Below are positions 1 to 7,767 of a DNA stretch of 9,391 bases, one piece after another; the stretch's first letter is position 1, and every line of letters begins with the position of its first letter. The stretch is from JAMQKA01 sp043951865 (GTDB taxonomy: Bacteria > Bacteroidota > Rhodothermia > Balneolales > Balneolaceae): positions 1-9,391 of the forward strand of contig NZ_JBINJF010000058.1 of assembly GCF_043951865.1 (NCBI RefSeq), read 5' to 3'. A program made the translations under genes and the position numbers. Under the pieces are notes generated by a model. That model saw only the letters and a list, made by a program, of their open reading frames with translations. It made no database searches and was not told the DNA's origin.

Positions 1-128
1 TTTTATTTCAAATCGATTAAAAATAAAATATCTATATGTCATTGTTGTACAAAGAGTTACGCGGAATTATCTTCTTTTTAACCGGACACTAGTGAAATGA
101 AATATTAATTAAGTTCATAATTTCATAA

Positions 129-1772
129 TTACTGTTTTTGGACAGATAAGGGCTCTTCTTCAAAATCGCTTTCGTTGACCCATCCGGCATCTTCCTTGTT
201 AGCCTTTCCATTCATATATCGCTGGTAGAACCACCGAGTTTGCTCGTGTGCATACCGGTAGGCATCGAAGATATATCCGCGGCCAAACATGCGCGGATCT
301 CCCTGCTGTTTTAATTTTCGATACAGTTCTGTTTTTAGACTCTCTTTCATTTGGCCATAGGCCGGATCCTCGGCCAGGTTATGCAGGCAGTCCGGGTCTT
401 TGGCTATATTGTAGAGCTCCTCGGCCGGGCGCTGGCCAAAGTTCCAGTCCCAGAAATGATACATGCCCGGCGTGGTGCGGTGGTCCAGCAGGTACGTTTT
501 GGTGGGACTTCCATCGGTATTCAGGTAGCCCGTCTCGGGGTTGCCCACCGGCCAGCGGTCCGGCTCAAAGTTCTTCAGGTAGAGCATATCCCCCCGGATG
601 ATCCCGCGGACCGGGTAGCCCCAGTCGTAGGGGCGGGCGATATCGTGGCGCTCCTTGCCCAGCAGCACGTGGTCGCGGGCCGGGTTGACCTGTCCCTGCT
701 GGTTGAAATAGAGAATATCGGTCAGGCTGCGGCCGGCCGCCGGGTGCATGCCGGTTTTTTCCCAGTTCAGTCCGGCCAGCTCAATGAAGGTCGGGGCGAA
801 GTCGGCAAAACTGACAACATCCTCGACCACCCGGCCGGGATTCGCAATTCCTTCCGGCCACATGACGGCCAGCGGCATATGGGCCGAGTGCTCGTAGGTC
901 TGCCCTTTGACGCGTGGGAACGGCATCCCGTTGTCGGCGGTCACCACCACGATGGTATTGTCCAGCTCCCCGCGCTCCTCCAGGGCGGCCAGCATGCGGC
1001 CCAGGTGCCGGTCGAAGTGCTCGATTTCGAAGGCGTAGTCCAGCATATCGGTGCGAATAGAATCAGAATCAGGCCAAAAGTCGGGAATATCGTCAATGTC
1101 AGAATGTTGCTTCCCTCCTTTTTCGATGCCCGAACCATACTCATACCGCCGGTGGGGTTCGGTGCTGCCATACCAGAATGCAAACGGCTGGTCGGTGGTA
1201 CGCTCCTGCAGAAACGCCTCGAAATTAGCGGCGTAATCGTTGTCGGAAATGGCCGGGGTTGGCGGGGTGGTTCGGTGCTGCTCGTAGGGCGGTCCGGCCA
1301 GATGGCGAGGGGCCCCGTCCGCAGTTTCGGCCACGCCCGGCGCCCAGCCTTTGCCGGTGTGCCCCACGTGGTAGCCGTGCTCGGCCAGCACTTCGGTATA
1401 TACCTTAAACTTCTGCGGGAAAAACGGCACGTGATTGGCCGCCTCCTCGAGCTGCCAGGAGTTACGACCGGTCAGGATGATCGCCCGCGAGGGCGCACAC
1501 TTGGGATTGGGCACGTAGGCCCGGTTAAACAAAACTCCCTGTCCGGCTACCCGGTCAAAGGCCGGGGTCTGCACCCACTCGGTCCCGTAGGCCCCCATAT
1601 GGGGGTAGGAGGCATCATCGGCAATGGCAATCAGGATGTTGGGGCGATCACTAGCGACTTGGGCTAGTAGAAATTTGGTTGGAACCAGAAAAAGCATGAA
1701 CATGAATAAGACTAATACTATCCATTGCATGGAAAGCGATTTAACGATACTATTTCTCAATTCTTTTTTCAT
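129..1772 (-). CDS. Secreted sulfatase, sulfamidase (SGSH)-like
   Basis: Type I sulfatase of 547 residues that would remove a sulfate group from a glycan outside the cytoplasm. Residues about 16-37 form a hydrophobic segment after a basic start, read as a signal peptide. The mature protein opens with the usual sulfatase strand and an Asp pair (D52, D53) that would bind calcium. CAPSR at 92-96 is the formylglycine motif, so C92 must be oxidised by a maturase not encoded here. Other visible active-site candidates are R96, K141 (TGKGW), H207 (EPHRR), D280-N281 (TADNG) and K289. The DNGMPFP block and the PVRGIIRGDMLYLKN region resemble human N-sulfoglucosamine sulfohydrolase, so an N-sulfatase-like role is possible, but bacterial relatives act on other sulfated sugars too. 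Length is normal for the family. Its place downstream of susD suggests glycan uptake. The first 35 or so codons are AT-rich, unlike the GC-rich rest. No Shine-Dalgarno sequence is visible at the chosen ATG; it is kept because it gives the basic n-region. Confidence 0.93.
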   Translation of the reverse strand: MKKELRNSIVKSLSMQWIVLVLFMFMLFLVPTKFLLAQVASDRPNILIAIADDASYPHMGAYGTEWVQTPAFDRVAGQGVLFNRAYVPNPKCAPSRAIILTGRNSWQLEEAANHVPFFPQKFKVYTEVLAEHGYHVGHTGKGWAPGVAETADGAPRHLAGPPYEQHRTTPPTPAISDNDYAANFEAFLQERTTDQPFAFWYGSTEPHRRYEYGSGIEKGGKQHSDIDDIPDFWPDSDSIRTDMLDYAFEIEHFDRHLGRMLAALEERGELDNTIVVVTADNGMPFPRVKGQTYEHSAHMPLAVMWPEGIANPGRVVEDVVSFADFAPTFIELAGLNWEKTGMHPAAGRSLTDILYFNQQGQVNPARDHVLLGKERHDIARPYDWGYPVRGIIRGDMLYLKNFEPDRWPVGNPETGYLNTDGSPTKTYLLDHRTTPGMYHFWDWNFGQRPAEELYNIAKDPDCLHNLAEDPAYGQMKESLKTELYRKLKQQGDPRMFGRGYIFDAYRYAHEQTRWFYQRYMNGKANKEDAGWVNESDFEEEPLSVQKQ

Positions 1773-2200
1773 TAAAAATTAATTGTTGTTCATATTATCA
1801 GTTGGTAAATATTAAATGCAAATAGTTAGCACTTGCCAAACTTTGCTAGGTCAAATACTATGAGACCATTAAAATAATCTGGTTTTGAACGCCCAAAACA
1901 CTTTATCTTATAGTAGAAGTGAACATATTTAAAGTAATTTTATGGCCATCCTAACTAAAATAGGCTTATGTTTGCCTCTTTTTTGAAAAGCTCTTTATTC
2001 TCGTATAAATTACATTTCAAATGTAAACTACTTGCTACTCGTAACATCGATGAGTTAACTTTTAACTCAGAACGGTTAGCGGTATTTGGTGATACATAAG
2101 TAATGTTATCTAAATTATGGGAAGTCTTACGATAATTTCCCATAATATTGCAAGCATACTGAAAGCTCCCTGAACTGGAAGTGCAAGGAGGGCGGGATGC
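1773..2200. other. AT-rich intergenic stretch upstream of the sulfatase
   Basis: No gene is supported here. An open frame of 62 codons at 1955-2143 (minus) matches no family I know, has no ribosome site I can see and is likely chance. The stretch should hold the leader and perhaps a promoter for the sulfatase, because the IS remnant separates that gene from susD. TTTG-containing motifs occur on the minus strand (for example TATTTG near 1819-1824), but none has the exact TAnnTTTG form and spacing of the Bacteroidota promoter, so I do not assign one. Confidence 0.5.
2051..2069. repeat. 8-bp-stem perfect hairpin in the sulfatase upstream region
   Basis: TGAGTTAA at 2051-2058 and TTAACTCA at 2062-2069 are exact reverse complements around a 3-base gap. 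No T-run follows on either strand, so it does not look like an intrinsic terminator. It could be an operator-like dyad or a leftover of mobile DNA. It is short and AT-rich, so chance cannot be excluded. Confidence 0.4.
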
Positions 2201-2213
2201 GGACTGAAAGTCC
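2201..2213 (-). repeat. Candidate right-end hairpin of the IS200-like remnant
   Basis: GGACT and AGTCC form a perfect 5-bp stem with a 3-base GAA gap, 30 bp beyond the stop codon of the transposase remnant. IS200/IS605 elements have no terminal inverted repeats; they carry subterminal hairpins bound by TnpA, and the right-end hairpin lies just after tnpA. Position and shape fit that, but the cleavage site is not identified. Confidence 0.4.
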
Positions 2214-2243
2214 TATTATAAGATAAAGTTCGAGTCATCTTAT

Positions 2244-2645
2244 TCATCTTTGACTTTTATGTTGCTCCAAGTATAGTTGGATCATCTCATCGGTAATATT
2301 GCCCGTACTTAAAGCTTCATATCCTGCCATCCAGAAATGGCGTCCCCAATAGTATTTAGTCAAGTGTGGAAACTCCTCCTGCAGCAGCCTTAAGCTTCTT
2401 ACTTTTATTGTCTTAATCAGTTAACTGATCGTTGTTCGAGGTGGATATTCAATATGAATGTCTACATGATCTTCACTTATGACTACTTCTTCTACTTCAC
2501 AAATCTGAATGATCAACTCTCGAAACCACTTTTGAATGTCACCTTTCAATACATGGTAACGATAATTTGCAACCCAGACTAAATGTCGACTTATAGAATT
2601 AGAACCTTGGCGTAGTTTCTTTCTATAGCCAGAATATTTATTCTG
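2244..2645 (-). pseudogene. tnpA: IS200/IS605 family transposase TnpA (Y1 HUH), degraded
   Basis: Reading the minus strand in one frame from about 2645 to the stop at 2244-2246 gives clear TnpA blocks: QGSNSIS, HLVWVANYRYHVLKGDI, QICEVEE, EDHVDIHIEYPP, LQEEFPHLTKYYWGRHFW and GNITDEMIQLYLEQH. The single-stranded DNA transposases of this family use a His-hydrophobic-His pair plus one tyrosine. Here the pair reads H-V-D, with the second histidine changed to Asp (codon at 2460-2462), while the tyrosine in IQLYLEQ is kept. An in-frame TAA at 2421-2423 splits the frame just after the PPRTTIS segment. No ATG start is in frame at the N-terminus; the upstream in-frame stop is at 2646-2648. Compared with remembered relatives, a few residues seem missing before HLVW and between CEVEE and EDHV. 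The gene is non-functional. The family call is strong; the small deletions are from memory of the family. Confidence 0.88.
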
Positions 2646-2725
2646 CTATAGGTTTATCGAAACAATAAAGTTCTGTACTAAAATTGCAGGTTTTTCAATT
2701 CTATTCTGTGACCAATATAGTCTTC

Positions 2726-2735
2726 GCCTAAAGGC
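2726..2735 (-). repeat. Candidate left-end hairpin of the IS200-like remnant
   Basis: GCCT and AGGC enclose two bases, giving a short perfect dyad (GCCTTTAGGC on the minus strand) about 80 bp upstream of the TnpA remnant. Such a hairpin is expected near the left end of IS200-type elements. It is short, so support comes mainly from its position. Confidence 0.33.
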
Positions 2736-2815
2736 TAGAGTTTTCTCACATTCCCAGAAGGAGACAATAAATATTTGTATCAAAATTTTAAGTTTGACAG
2801 ATAGTGTCCATTTTT

Positions 2816-4318
2816 TTAAAACCCTGGATGAATTGGATTCTGCTCTAGGTTCGAATTCAATATAATTTCCTCTTCCGGTATTAAGTGAGGGATACAATCA
2901 CAGGTTGGTGAAACTTCACCTGAAGGACCTGACCAACCAGTTGGATTAACATAGCTTCTATCAATGGGACGATTATTATTAAACATATCGTAGGATCTGT
3001 GCCCCTCCCAAGCTAATTCTAATCTTTTTTCCACAAGTACAACGTCCAACACCGTATCATATCCTTTTAAATCATTAATGGAGTAAAGTTGATTTCCAGA
3101 TAGACCTGCCCGCTCTCTGATCATATTCACCATGTCAATGGCCTCGTCCTCTCTATTTGTTTTAGCGTATGCTTCAGCCTTTATCAAATACATTTCTGCC
3201 AGACGTAACACAATGGGTGAGGATAATAGCGGTACTCCCCCCTCTCCTGTATATTTATTTATGTAGTATTTTGAGTAGCCGTTTCTTTTTTCAACCTGGT
3301 ATCCACTATCTTCAGAAGAATCAGGAATTCGATTTCCATTTTCATCATAAATATAATGAGGATCAATAAAATTTATTCGTTCATCATTTTCATGTTGATA
3401 AATAAGTTCCCTGTAAGAAGCAGAGGCATAAATCTCTCCCCAACCCCCATCAAGACCATGATACATTGATCCAATTGAACCTTTTTCCATATTTTCACTT
3501 TCCATTAGTTTAATGGCGAAAATTGTCTCTGAATTATTTTCTGGCAAAATGGTAAAATAGTCACCAAACTGCTCAGTGGGAAGGAGTTCATATCTGCCAG
3601 AGTTAATGACTTTATCTGCATATTCAATAGCATTTTCATACTGTCCCATATAGAGATACATCCTTGCTAACAAGGCGAATGCAACCTCTTTAGAAGCATA
3701 AATAGAAGATTTTTCTTCAGACATCAATTCGGCTGCTTTTAACAGGTCATTTACAATAAACTGGTAAGTCTCTTCAACTGTACTTCTTGGAGGAAGCGCT
3801 TTTGTATCGGTATTATCCCTAATCATTACTCCCAAGTTCTCTTCGGGATTTTGGGAATAGGGGCGACCAAAAATTCTAACCAAGTCAAAATGCATTAAAG
3901 CTCGTATAAATAAATTCTCTCCCTTCAACTGTAAACGATCCTCAGATGCATCATCACTTATCGATTCTATAACTTGATTTACTGGATATAGTCCTCGATA
4001 AGTGGTTTGCCAAAGTTGTCTTGCTCTATCATGGTTAACATTATGTTCAAATGCATATGTCAACATAAGATTATCACCTGTTGATTTGACCAACAAGACA
4101 TCGTCACTAGTCATCTCTTGGGTAAAATGCCTATTTCTAATATAGTTTCTTGTCCTAAGCGTACTATAATTCCCATCTGTTATATCTTTTAAAAGTTGAG
4201 GTGATTCTTTTACGACATCAGCTGTCAATTGATCATCGGGACGATATTCAAGTGAATCACAATTTGTCGCCATCATCAAAATTACCAGCCCCAAAAGTGT
4301 TATTTTTTGTGTATTCAT
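2816..4318 (-). CDS. susD: SusD/RagB family surface glycan-binding lipoprotein
   Basis: Lipoprotein of 500 residues, the usual SusD size, that would sit on the cell surface as the lid of the SusC channel and bind the oligosaccharide before import. A hydrophobic signal (residues 5-16) leads to C20, the probable lipidation site. The lipobox is poor: A-T-N-C, with Asn just before the Cys. The SusD N-terminal fold is seen in the GENLFIRALMHFDLVRIFG block (133-151) and in TPR-like helices around 209-240. The C-terminal RagB/SusD block has LRLAEMYLIKAEAYAKT (371-387), MIRERAGL (399-406), VEKRLELAWEGHRSYDM (429-445) and the typical end ILNSNLEQNP. It follows susC by 19 bp, so the two are almost surely co-transcribed. 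The ribosome site is weak (AGGC before an A-run). The whole gene is AT-rich (two sampled 60-base rows were 30% and 47% GC), in contrast to fecR. The glycan bound cannot be told from sequence. Confidence 0.95.
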   Translation of the reverse strand: MNTQKITLLGLVILMMATNCDSLEYRPDDQLTADVVKESPQLLKDITDGNYSTLRTRNYIRNRHFTQEMTSDDVLLVKSTGDNLMLTYAFEHNVNHDRARQLWQTTYRGLYPVNQVIESISDDASEDRLQLKGENLFIRALMHFDLVRIFGRPYSQNPEENLGVMIRDNTDTKALPPRSTVEETYQFIVNDLLKAAELMSEEKSSIYASKEVAFALLARMYLYMGQYENAIEYADKVINSGRYELLPTEQFGDYFTILPENNSETIFAIKLMESENMEKGSIGSMYHGLDGGWGEIYASASYRELIYQHENDERINFIDPHYIYDENGNRIPDSSEDSGYQVEKRNGYSKYYINKYTGEGGVPLLSSPIVLRLAEMYLIKAEAYAKTNREDEAIDMVNMIRERAGLSGNQLYSINDLKGYDTVLDVVLVEKRLELAWEGHRSYDMFNNNRPIDRSYVNPTGWSGPSGEVSPTCDCIPHLIPEEEIILNSNLEQNPIHPGF

Positions 4319-4337
4319 CTTTTTGCCTGAATTTATG

Positions 4338-7300
4338 TTAAAAATCGATTTTCATTCCTAAGTTGACTTTCCGGGTGGGAGAATATCTTGAATTTGAACC
4401 CTGATTTATTACACCATCCTCTATACCTACATCAGGATCACCACCACTAAAATCTGTGAATACGAACATGTTGTCTATACCTAGATTAAACTGAACTCTT
4501 TGCAGACCCAAGAAATCAGTAAGTGCGTATCCTAAATTCATATTTTGGATGCGAAAATAACTACCATCCTCTAAATAACGGGATGAGGGTTGATTTGAAT
4601 TTTTATTACCACCAGCAATCATTCGAGGATGTGTAGCTTGATCACCTGGTTCTTCCCATCGTACCCAGTTATCGTCTCGTTTCATTTCATTATGGGCCAT
4701 GTGAGCTCCATCACTATCTATTCGCATACGATGGGCAAAATAAATTTGCTGCCCTATTGAATAGTTACCAATTATTCTAAATGAGAAATTCTTATAAAAA
4801 ATCTGATTTTGAATACCTCCTGAGAAATCGGGATATGCGGACCCCACAAAAAGATTACTAGCTTGGTTGTAACTATTTGTAGTCAGGATATTAGACGGTT
4901 CAATATGATCTCCGGCATCTATTTTATTACCATTTTCATCTTCCCAGCGGATCCAGAGTGGGTCTCCGTTTTCAGGATCAACGCCAGCCCATTCCCTCAT
5001 ATAGAATTCATTCTTCGGATGCCCTTCACTAATCCTGTAAAAACCACTTCCGATATCCGCACCATCATGTAATTTCAATACCTCATTACGATTGAAGTTT
5101 ATGCTGAAACTCGTTTCCCAATTAATTACACCTTGAATATTGACGGTATTTATACTGAGATCAAGGCCCTGATTACGTACGGTACCAACATTCATTACCT
5201 GACTAGCAAATCCACTAGCTGAAGATAACGGAACACGTTGTAATAAATCCTCATTATCCCGATTATAGAGATCAACCTCTATAGTAAAACGATCTAGAAA
5301 TGCAAACTCTACCCCTACATTGGTCGTATAGGCTTTTTCCCATGTTAAGTCAGGATTAGGCAGACGGGCTGGTTGTGCTCCAGCACTACCGTTATAAGTA
5401 GTATTCGAAGAAAACTCATATGTGCCTAAAGATAGGTAAGGTTGAATATTAGCATTACCAGTGCTTCCATAACTTGCTCTTAGCTTCAGTATATCTATCC
5501 ATTGATTCTCTTTCAAAAACGTCTCGTTGCTAATTAACCAACTCCCTCCCAAAGAATAGAAATTGGCCCATCGGTTATTTGCACCAAATCTGGATGATGC
5601 ATCATAACGTAATGAACCAACAAGAAAATAGCGGCTCTGGTAATTGTAGTCTACTTGCCCGAAATAAGATAAAAACCCGGTTTCATTCGAAATACCTCCT
5701 GCTGTAGTCCTCGGACTTCCTGATGCTGACAACGCTGTTAGACCTAATGCAATATCTGAGCCAACAGCCCTCGTCCAAGAACTCCTAGAATAGCTATATT
5801 CCTGACCTAAGACACCTGACAAATTGTGCTCTCCAAAACTTTGATTAAAATTGAATACATTCGAAGTCAGAAATGAATTTCCATAGCCATAATCTTGAGT
5901 AACCAATCCACCAGCTGCATTCCCATCCTGATGTAATTTATCTACAAGTTCAAAAAAATCTTGACCTGTGAAACCAACCCGATTTTTGGTCGAAAAAGTT
6001 ATCCAATCAGCAAGGTTCACATCCAATTGTAAATCAAGATCTAAATTACCATTTTTGTCTTCGCTAGATTGGTGTTCTCTATTATAAAAATAGTTAGAAC
6101 TTGCATTACCGAACCATGTATTACCGGGACCAAGTGGATTGTAGGGTGTTCCATCCTCTTCATAGGCTGGATCCCACGGCATATTGTTATAATATTGGTT
6201 TCTAGCACTACCCTGTCCTCCAACCGGGTCTAAAGGACGTCGATTAACACCTGCATTTAATCTCGTATTGACAGTAAATAAATCTGAAATTGTATGTTCT
6301 AAACTTGCTCTTAGATTCATTTCTCTATATTCGGTACCAAGAAGTGTACCCAATTCATTAAAATATTTTCCACTTACATAAAATTGTGTCTTTTCATTAC
6401 CCCCGGAGACAGAAAGTTGGTGCTGATTCACATATCCAGTTCTAGTTAGCAAGGAATTCCAGTCAGTATCTCTACTTAAGAGTGATGAGGGTAAAGCGCC
6501 ATCCAAATATTCCTCAAAACTCATATTCATAAATTGTGGATCTCCTTCGGCAACACGATCATCATAAAAATTTCGATGTCCCATTTTGTATTGTGCATAT
6601 AACTCTGCTGAGTTCATCGTTTCGAAATTTCGATTCTCACTAATACCGAATGATCCAGTATAGCTAACCTGAGTTTCCCCTCTTTTTCCTTTTTTGGTTT
6701 CAATAACTATCACACCATTTGCTGCACGAGATCCATATAGCCCGGTAGCCGCGGCATCTTTTAGCACACTAATTGAAGCTATATCAGATGGGTTTACATC
6801 TGAACCATCACCAATAATCCCATCGACTACATATAATGGAGAATTTCCTGCCCCTAGTGAACCAACACCTCTAATTAATACCTCCGTACCTGAACCTGGT
6901 TCACCTTGTGTGTTAGAAATACTTAATCCTGCAACTTTTCCCTGCAGCATTGTACCTAAATCTTCCGTAATAGGGGATGACTCCAGCTGGTCCGAATTTA
7001 CAATAGAAACAGAGGATGATAATTCAGACTGGCGTTTCTGGCTGTAGCCAGTAACCACCAACTCCTCACCAGAAACCGCCTGTGTTTGCAGTGCCACGTC
7101 GAAACTTGTTCGGCCATCTATAGGCACCTCCTGCGTTTGATACCCGATAAAAGAAAACACCAGCGTATCTTGCAGGGAGGGTACATTCAGCTCGTAGCTG
7201 CCCTCACTGTCGGTGGAGGTACCCGTGGTCGTACCCTTTACCACCACGTTGACGCCCGGCAGCGGCTCACCGGAGGCGGCGTCCGTGACCTGGCCGGAGA

Positions 7301-7754
7301 CCGTCTCCAGCTGGATCGGGGCCTTTTCTTCCGTCATGCGCTCAAAAAAGAAGAGCTGGCCGGTGGGGGAGATCCCGAAACGCAGGGACGTTCCATCCAA
7401 CACTTTCCAAAACGCCTGTTTTGCGGTCAGCTGTATCGACTCCTCTACGACCACTGTTTCTGTCAGGGACGTAACCTGCTCGCTGTATGAGAGCTTCAGT
7501 TGAGCCTGGCGGGCGATATCCTGCAGAACCTCCCGCAGCATGTGCTGCCCCTCCTCAAGCTGAACAATTTTCATCAACTTGCCGGAAGCGGCATTTTCAT
7601 CCTGGAAGTCTGTCAGTTCCTTCCCGTTCAGGTCCACAAGCAGCTCCTGGCTGTCCTGGGCAAACGCTCCCCCTGCACTGATACATGCTACAAACAGCAA
7701 GAGTGTCAAACATTTTACTAACGGTAGGCTCCGTATCTTTTTCCCCAACATCAT
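4338..7754 (-). CDS. susC: SusC/RagA TonB-dependent transporter with STN signalling domain
   Basis: Outer-membrane importer of 1138 residues from this start. Residues 1-32 are a signal peptide ending GGAFA. An STN domain follows at about 61-138, then a CarboxypepD-reg-like domain at 151-223 (GQVTDAASGEPLPGV to FIGYQTQEVPI), a TonB-box-like stretch EELVVTGYS near 230-238, the plug at about 240-356 with the SusC motif YGSRAANGVIVIETKKG, and the barrel ending in terminal Phe (NLGMKIDF). STN domains occur in transducers that signal ligand binding to FecR-type anti-sigma factors, which fits the fecR gene just upstream. An in-frame ATG at 7788-7790 would add 12 residues and overlap fecR by 23 bp; its AGGAG is only 3 bases away. 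The ATG at 7754 has GGAG 7 bases upstream and a signal peptide of normal length, so I prefer it. The gene is GC-rich up to the plug and AT-rich afterwards, which suggests a chimera. SusD follows at once. Confidence 0.95.
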   Translation of the reverse strand: MMLGKKIRSLPLVKCLTLLLFVACISAGGAFAQDSQELLVDLNGKELTDFQDENAASGKLMKIVQLEEGQHMLREVLQDIARQAQLKLSYSEQVTSLTETVVVEESIQLTAKQAFWKVLDGTSLRFGISPTGQLFFFERMTEEKAPIQLETVSGQVTDAASGEPLPGVNVVVKGTTTGTSTDSEGSYELNVPSLQDTLVFSFIGYQTQEVPIDGRTSFDVALQTQAVSGEELVVTGYSQKRQSELSSSVSIVNSDQLESSPITEDLGTMLQGKVAGLSISNTQGEPGSGTEVLIRGVGSLGAGNSPLYVVDGIIGDGSDVNPSDIASISVLKDAAATGLYGSRAANGVIVIETKKGKRGETQVSYTGSFGISENRNFETMNSAELYAQYKMGHRNFYDDRVAEGDPQFMNMSFEEYLDGALPSSLLSRDTDWNSLLTRTGYVNQHQLSVSGGNEKTQFYVSGKYFNELGTLLGTEYREMNLRASLEHTISDLFTVNTRLNAGVNRRPLDPVGGQGSARNQYYNNMPWDPAYEEDGTPYNPLGPGNTWFGNASSNYFYNREHQSSEDKNGNLDLDLQLDVNLADWITFSTKNRVGFTGQDFFELVDKLHQDGNAAGGLVTQDYGYGNSFLTSNVFNFNQSFGEHNLSGVLGQEYSYSRSSWTRAVGSDIALGLTALSASGSPRTTAGGISNETGFLSYFGQVDYNYQSRYFLVGSLRYDASSRFGANNRWANFYSLGGSWLISNETFLKENQWIDILKLRASYGSTGNANIQPYLSLGTYEFSSNTTYNGSAGAQPARLPNPDLTWEKAYTTNVGVEFAFLDRFTIEVDLYNRDNEDLLQRVPLSSASGFASQVMNVGTVRNQGLDLSINTVNIQGVINWETSFSINFNRNEVLKLHDGADIGSGFYRISEGHPKNEFYMREWAGVDPENGDPLWIRWEDENGNKIDAGDHIEPSNILTTNSYNQASNLFVGSAYPDFSGGIQNQIFYKNFSFRIIGNYSIGQQIYFAHRMRIDSDGAHMAHNEMKRDDNWVRWEEPGDQATHPRMIAGGNKNSNQPSSRYLEDGSYFRIQNMNLGYALTDFLGLQRVQFNLGIDNMFVFTDFSGGDPDVGIEDGVINQGSNSRYSPTRKVNLGMKIDF

Positions 7755-7761
7755 ATATCTT

Positions 7762-7766
7762 CTCCG
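7762..7766 (-). promoter_or_regulatory. Shine-Dalgarno site supporting the inner susC start
   Basis: The minus strand reads CGGAG here, followed by 7 bases (7755-7761) and ATG at 7752-7754. This is better spaced than the AGGAG at 7794-7798, which is only 3 bases from the outer ATG at 7788-7790. The site lies directly after the fecR stop codon, which suggests translation of susC straight after fecR. Confidence 0.5.
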
Positions 7767-7767
7767 T

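Larger units (their letters stand above)
2201..2735 (-). mobile_element. Decayed IS200/IS605-type insertion sequence
   Basis: A remnant transposase frame (2244-2645) lies between two short perfect hairpins (2201-2213 and 2726-2735), the layout of an IS200-type element with tnpA only. No tnpB/IscB-like gene accompanies it. The element sits between susD and the sulfatase in the same orientation as both. The outer limits given are the hairpins; true ends would extend somewhat further and are not resolved. The transposase is broken, so the copy cannot move by itself. Confidence 0.55.

Noticed and set aside
97..126. Terminator for the sulfatase, from ATGAAAT and ATTTCAT arms just after its stop codon
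   Set aside because: The 7-bp arms are purely AT-rich apart from one G-C pair and have a 16-base loop; the hairpin would be too weak to call.
351..1667. Long plus-strand open frame of 438 codons opposite the sulfatase gene
   Set aside because: It is an antisense shadow of the GC-rich sulfatase, which has complete catalytic motifs; the translated plus-strand product resembles nothing I know.
1955..2143. 62-codon minus-strand open frame between the sulfatase and the IS remnant
   Set aside because: No ribosome site, no recognisable domain, and it spans an 8-bp-stem hairpin; likely chance in AT-rich DNA.
2160..2215. Group II intron fragment, suggested by a GAAAGTCC motif and a nearby CTCC/GGAG pairing
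   Set aside because: The motif is too short, no domain V or intron-encoded protein is present, and the position fits the right-end hairpin of the IS200-like remnant better.
2740..2815. Intrinsic terminator after susD
   Set aside because: Only a 4-bp GACA/TGTC stem is visible and no T-run follows it on the minus strand.
2646..2897. 83-codon minus-strand open frame overlapping the end of susD
   Set aside because: It overlaps the susD C-terminus in another frame and runs into IS flank; no domain is seen. It is not the missing start of TnpA, because an in-frame stop at 2646-2648 closes the transposase frame.
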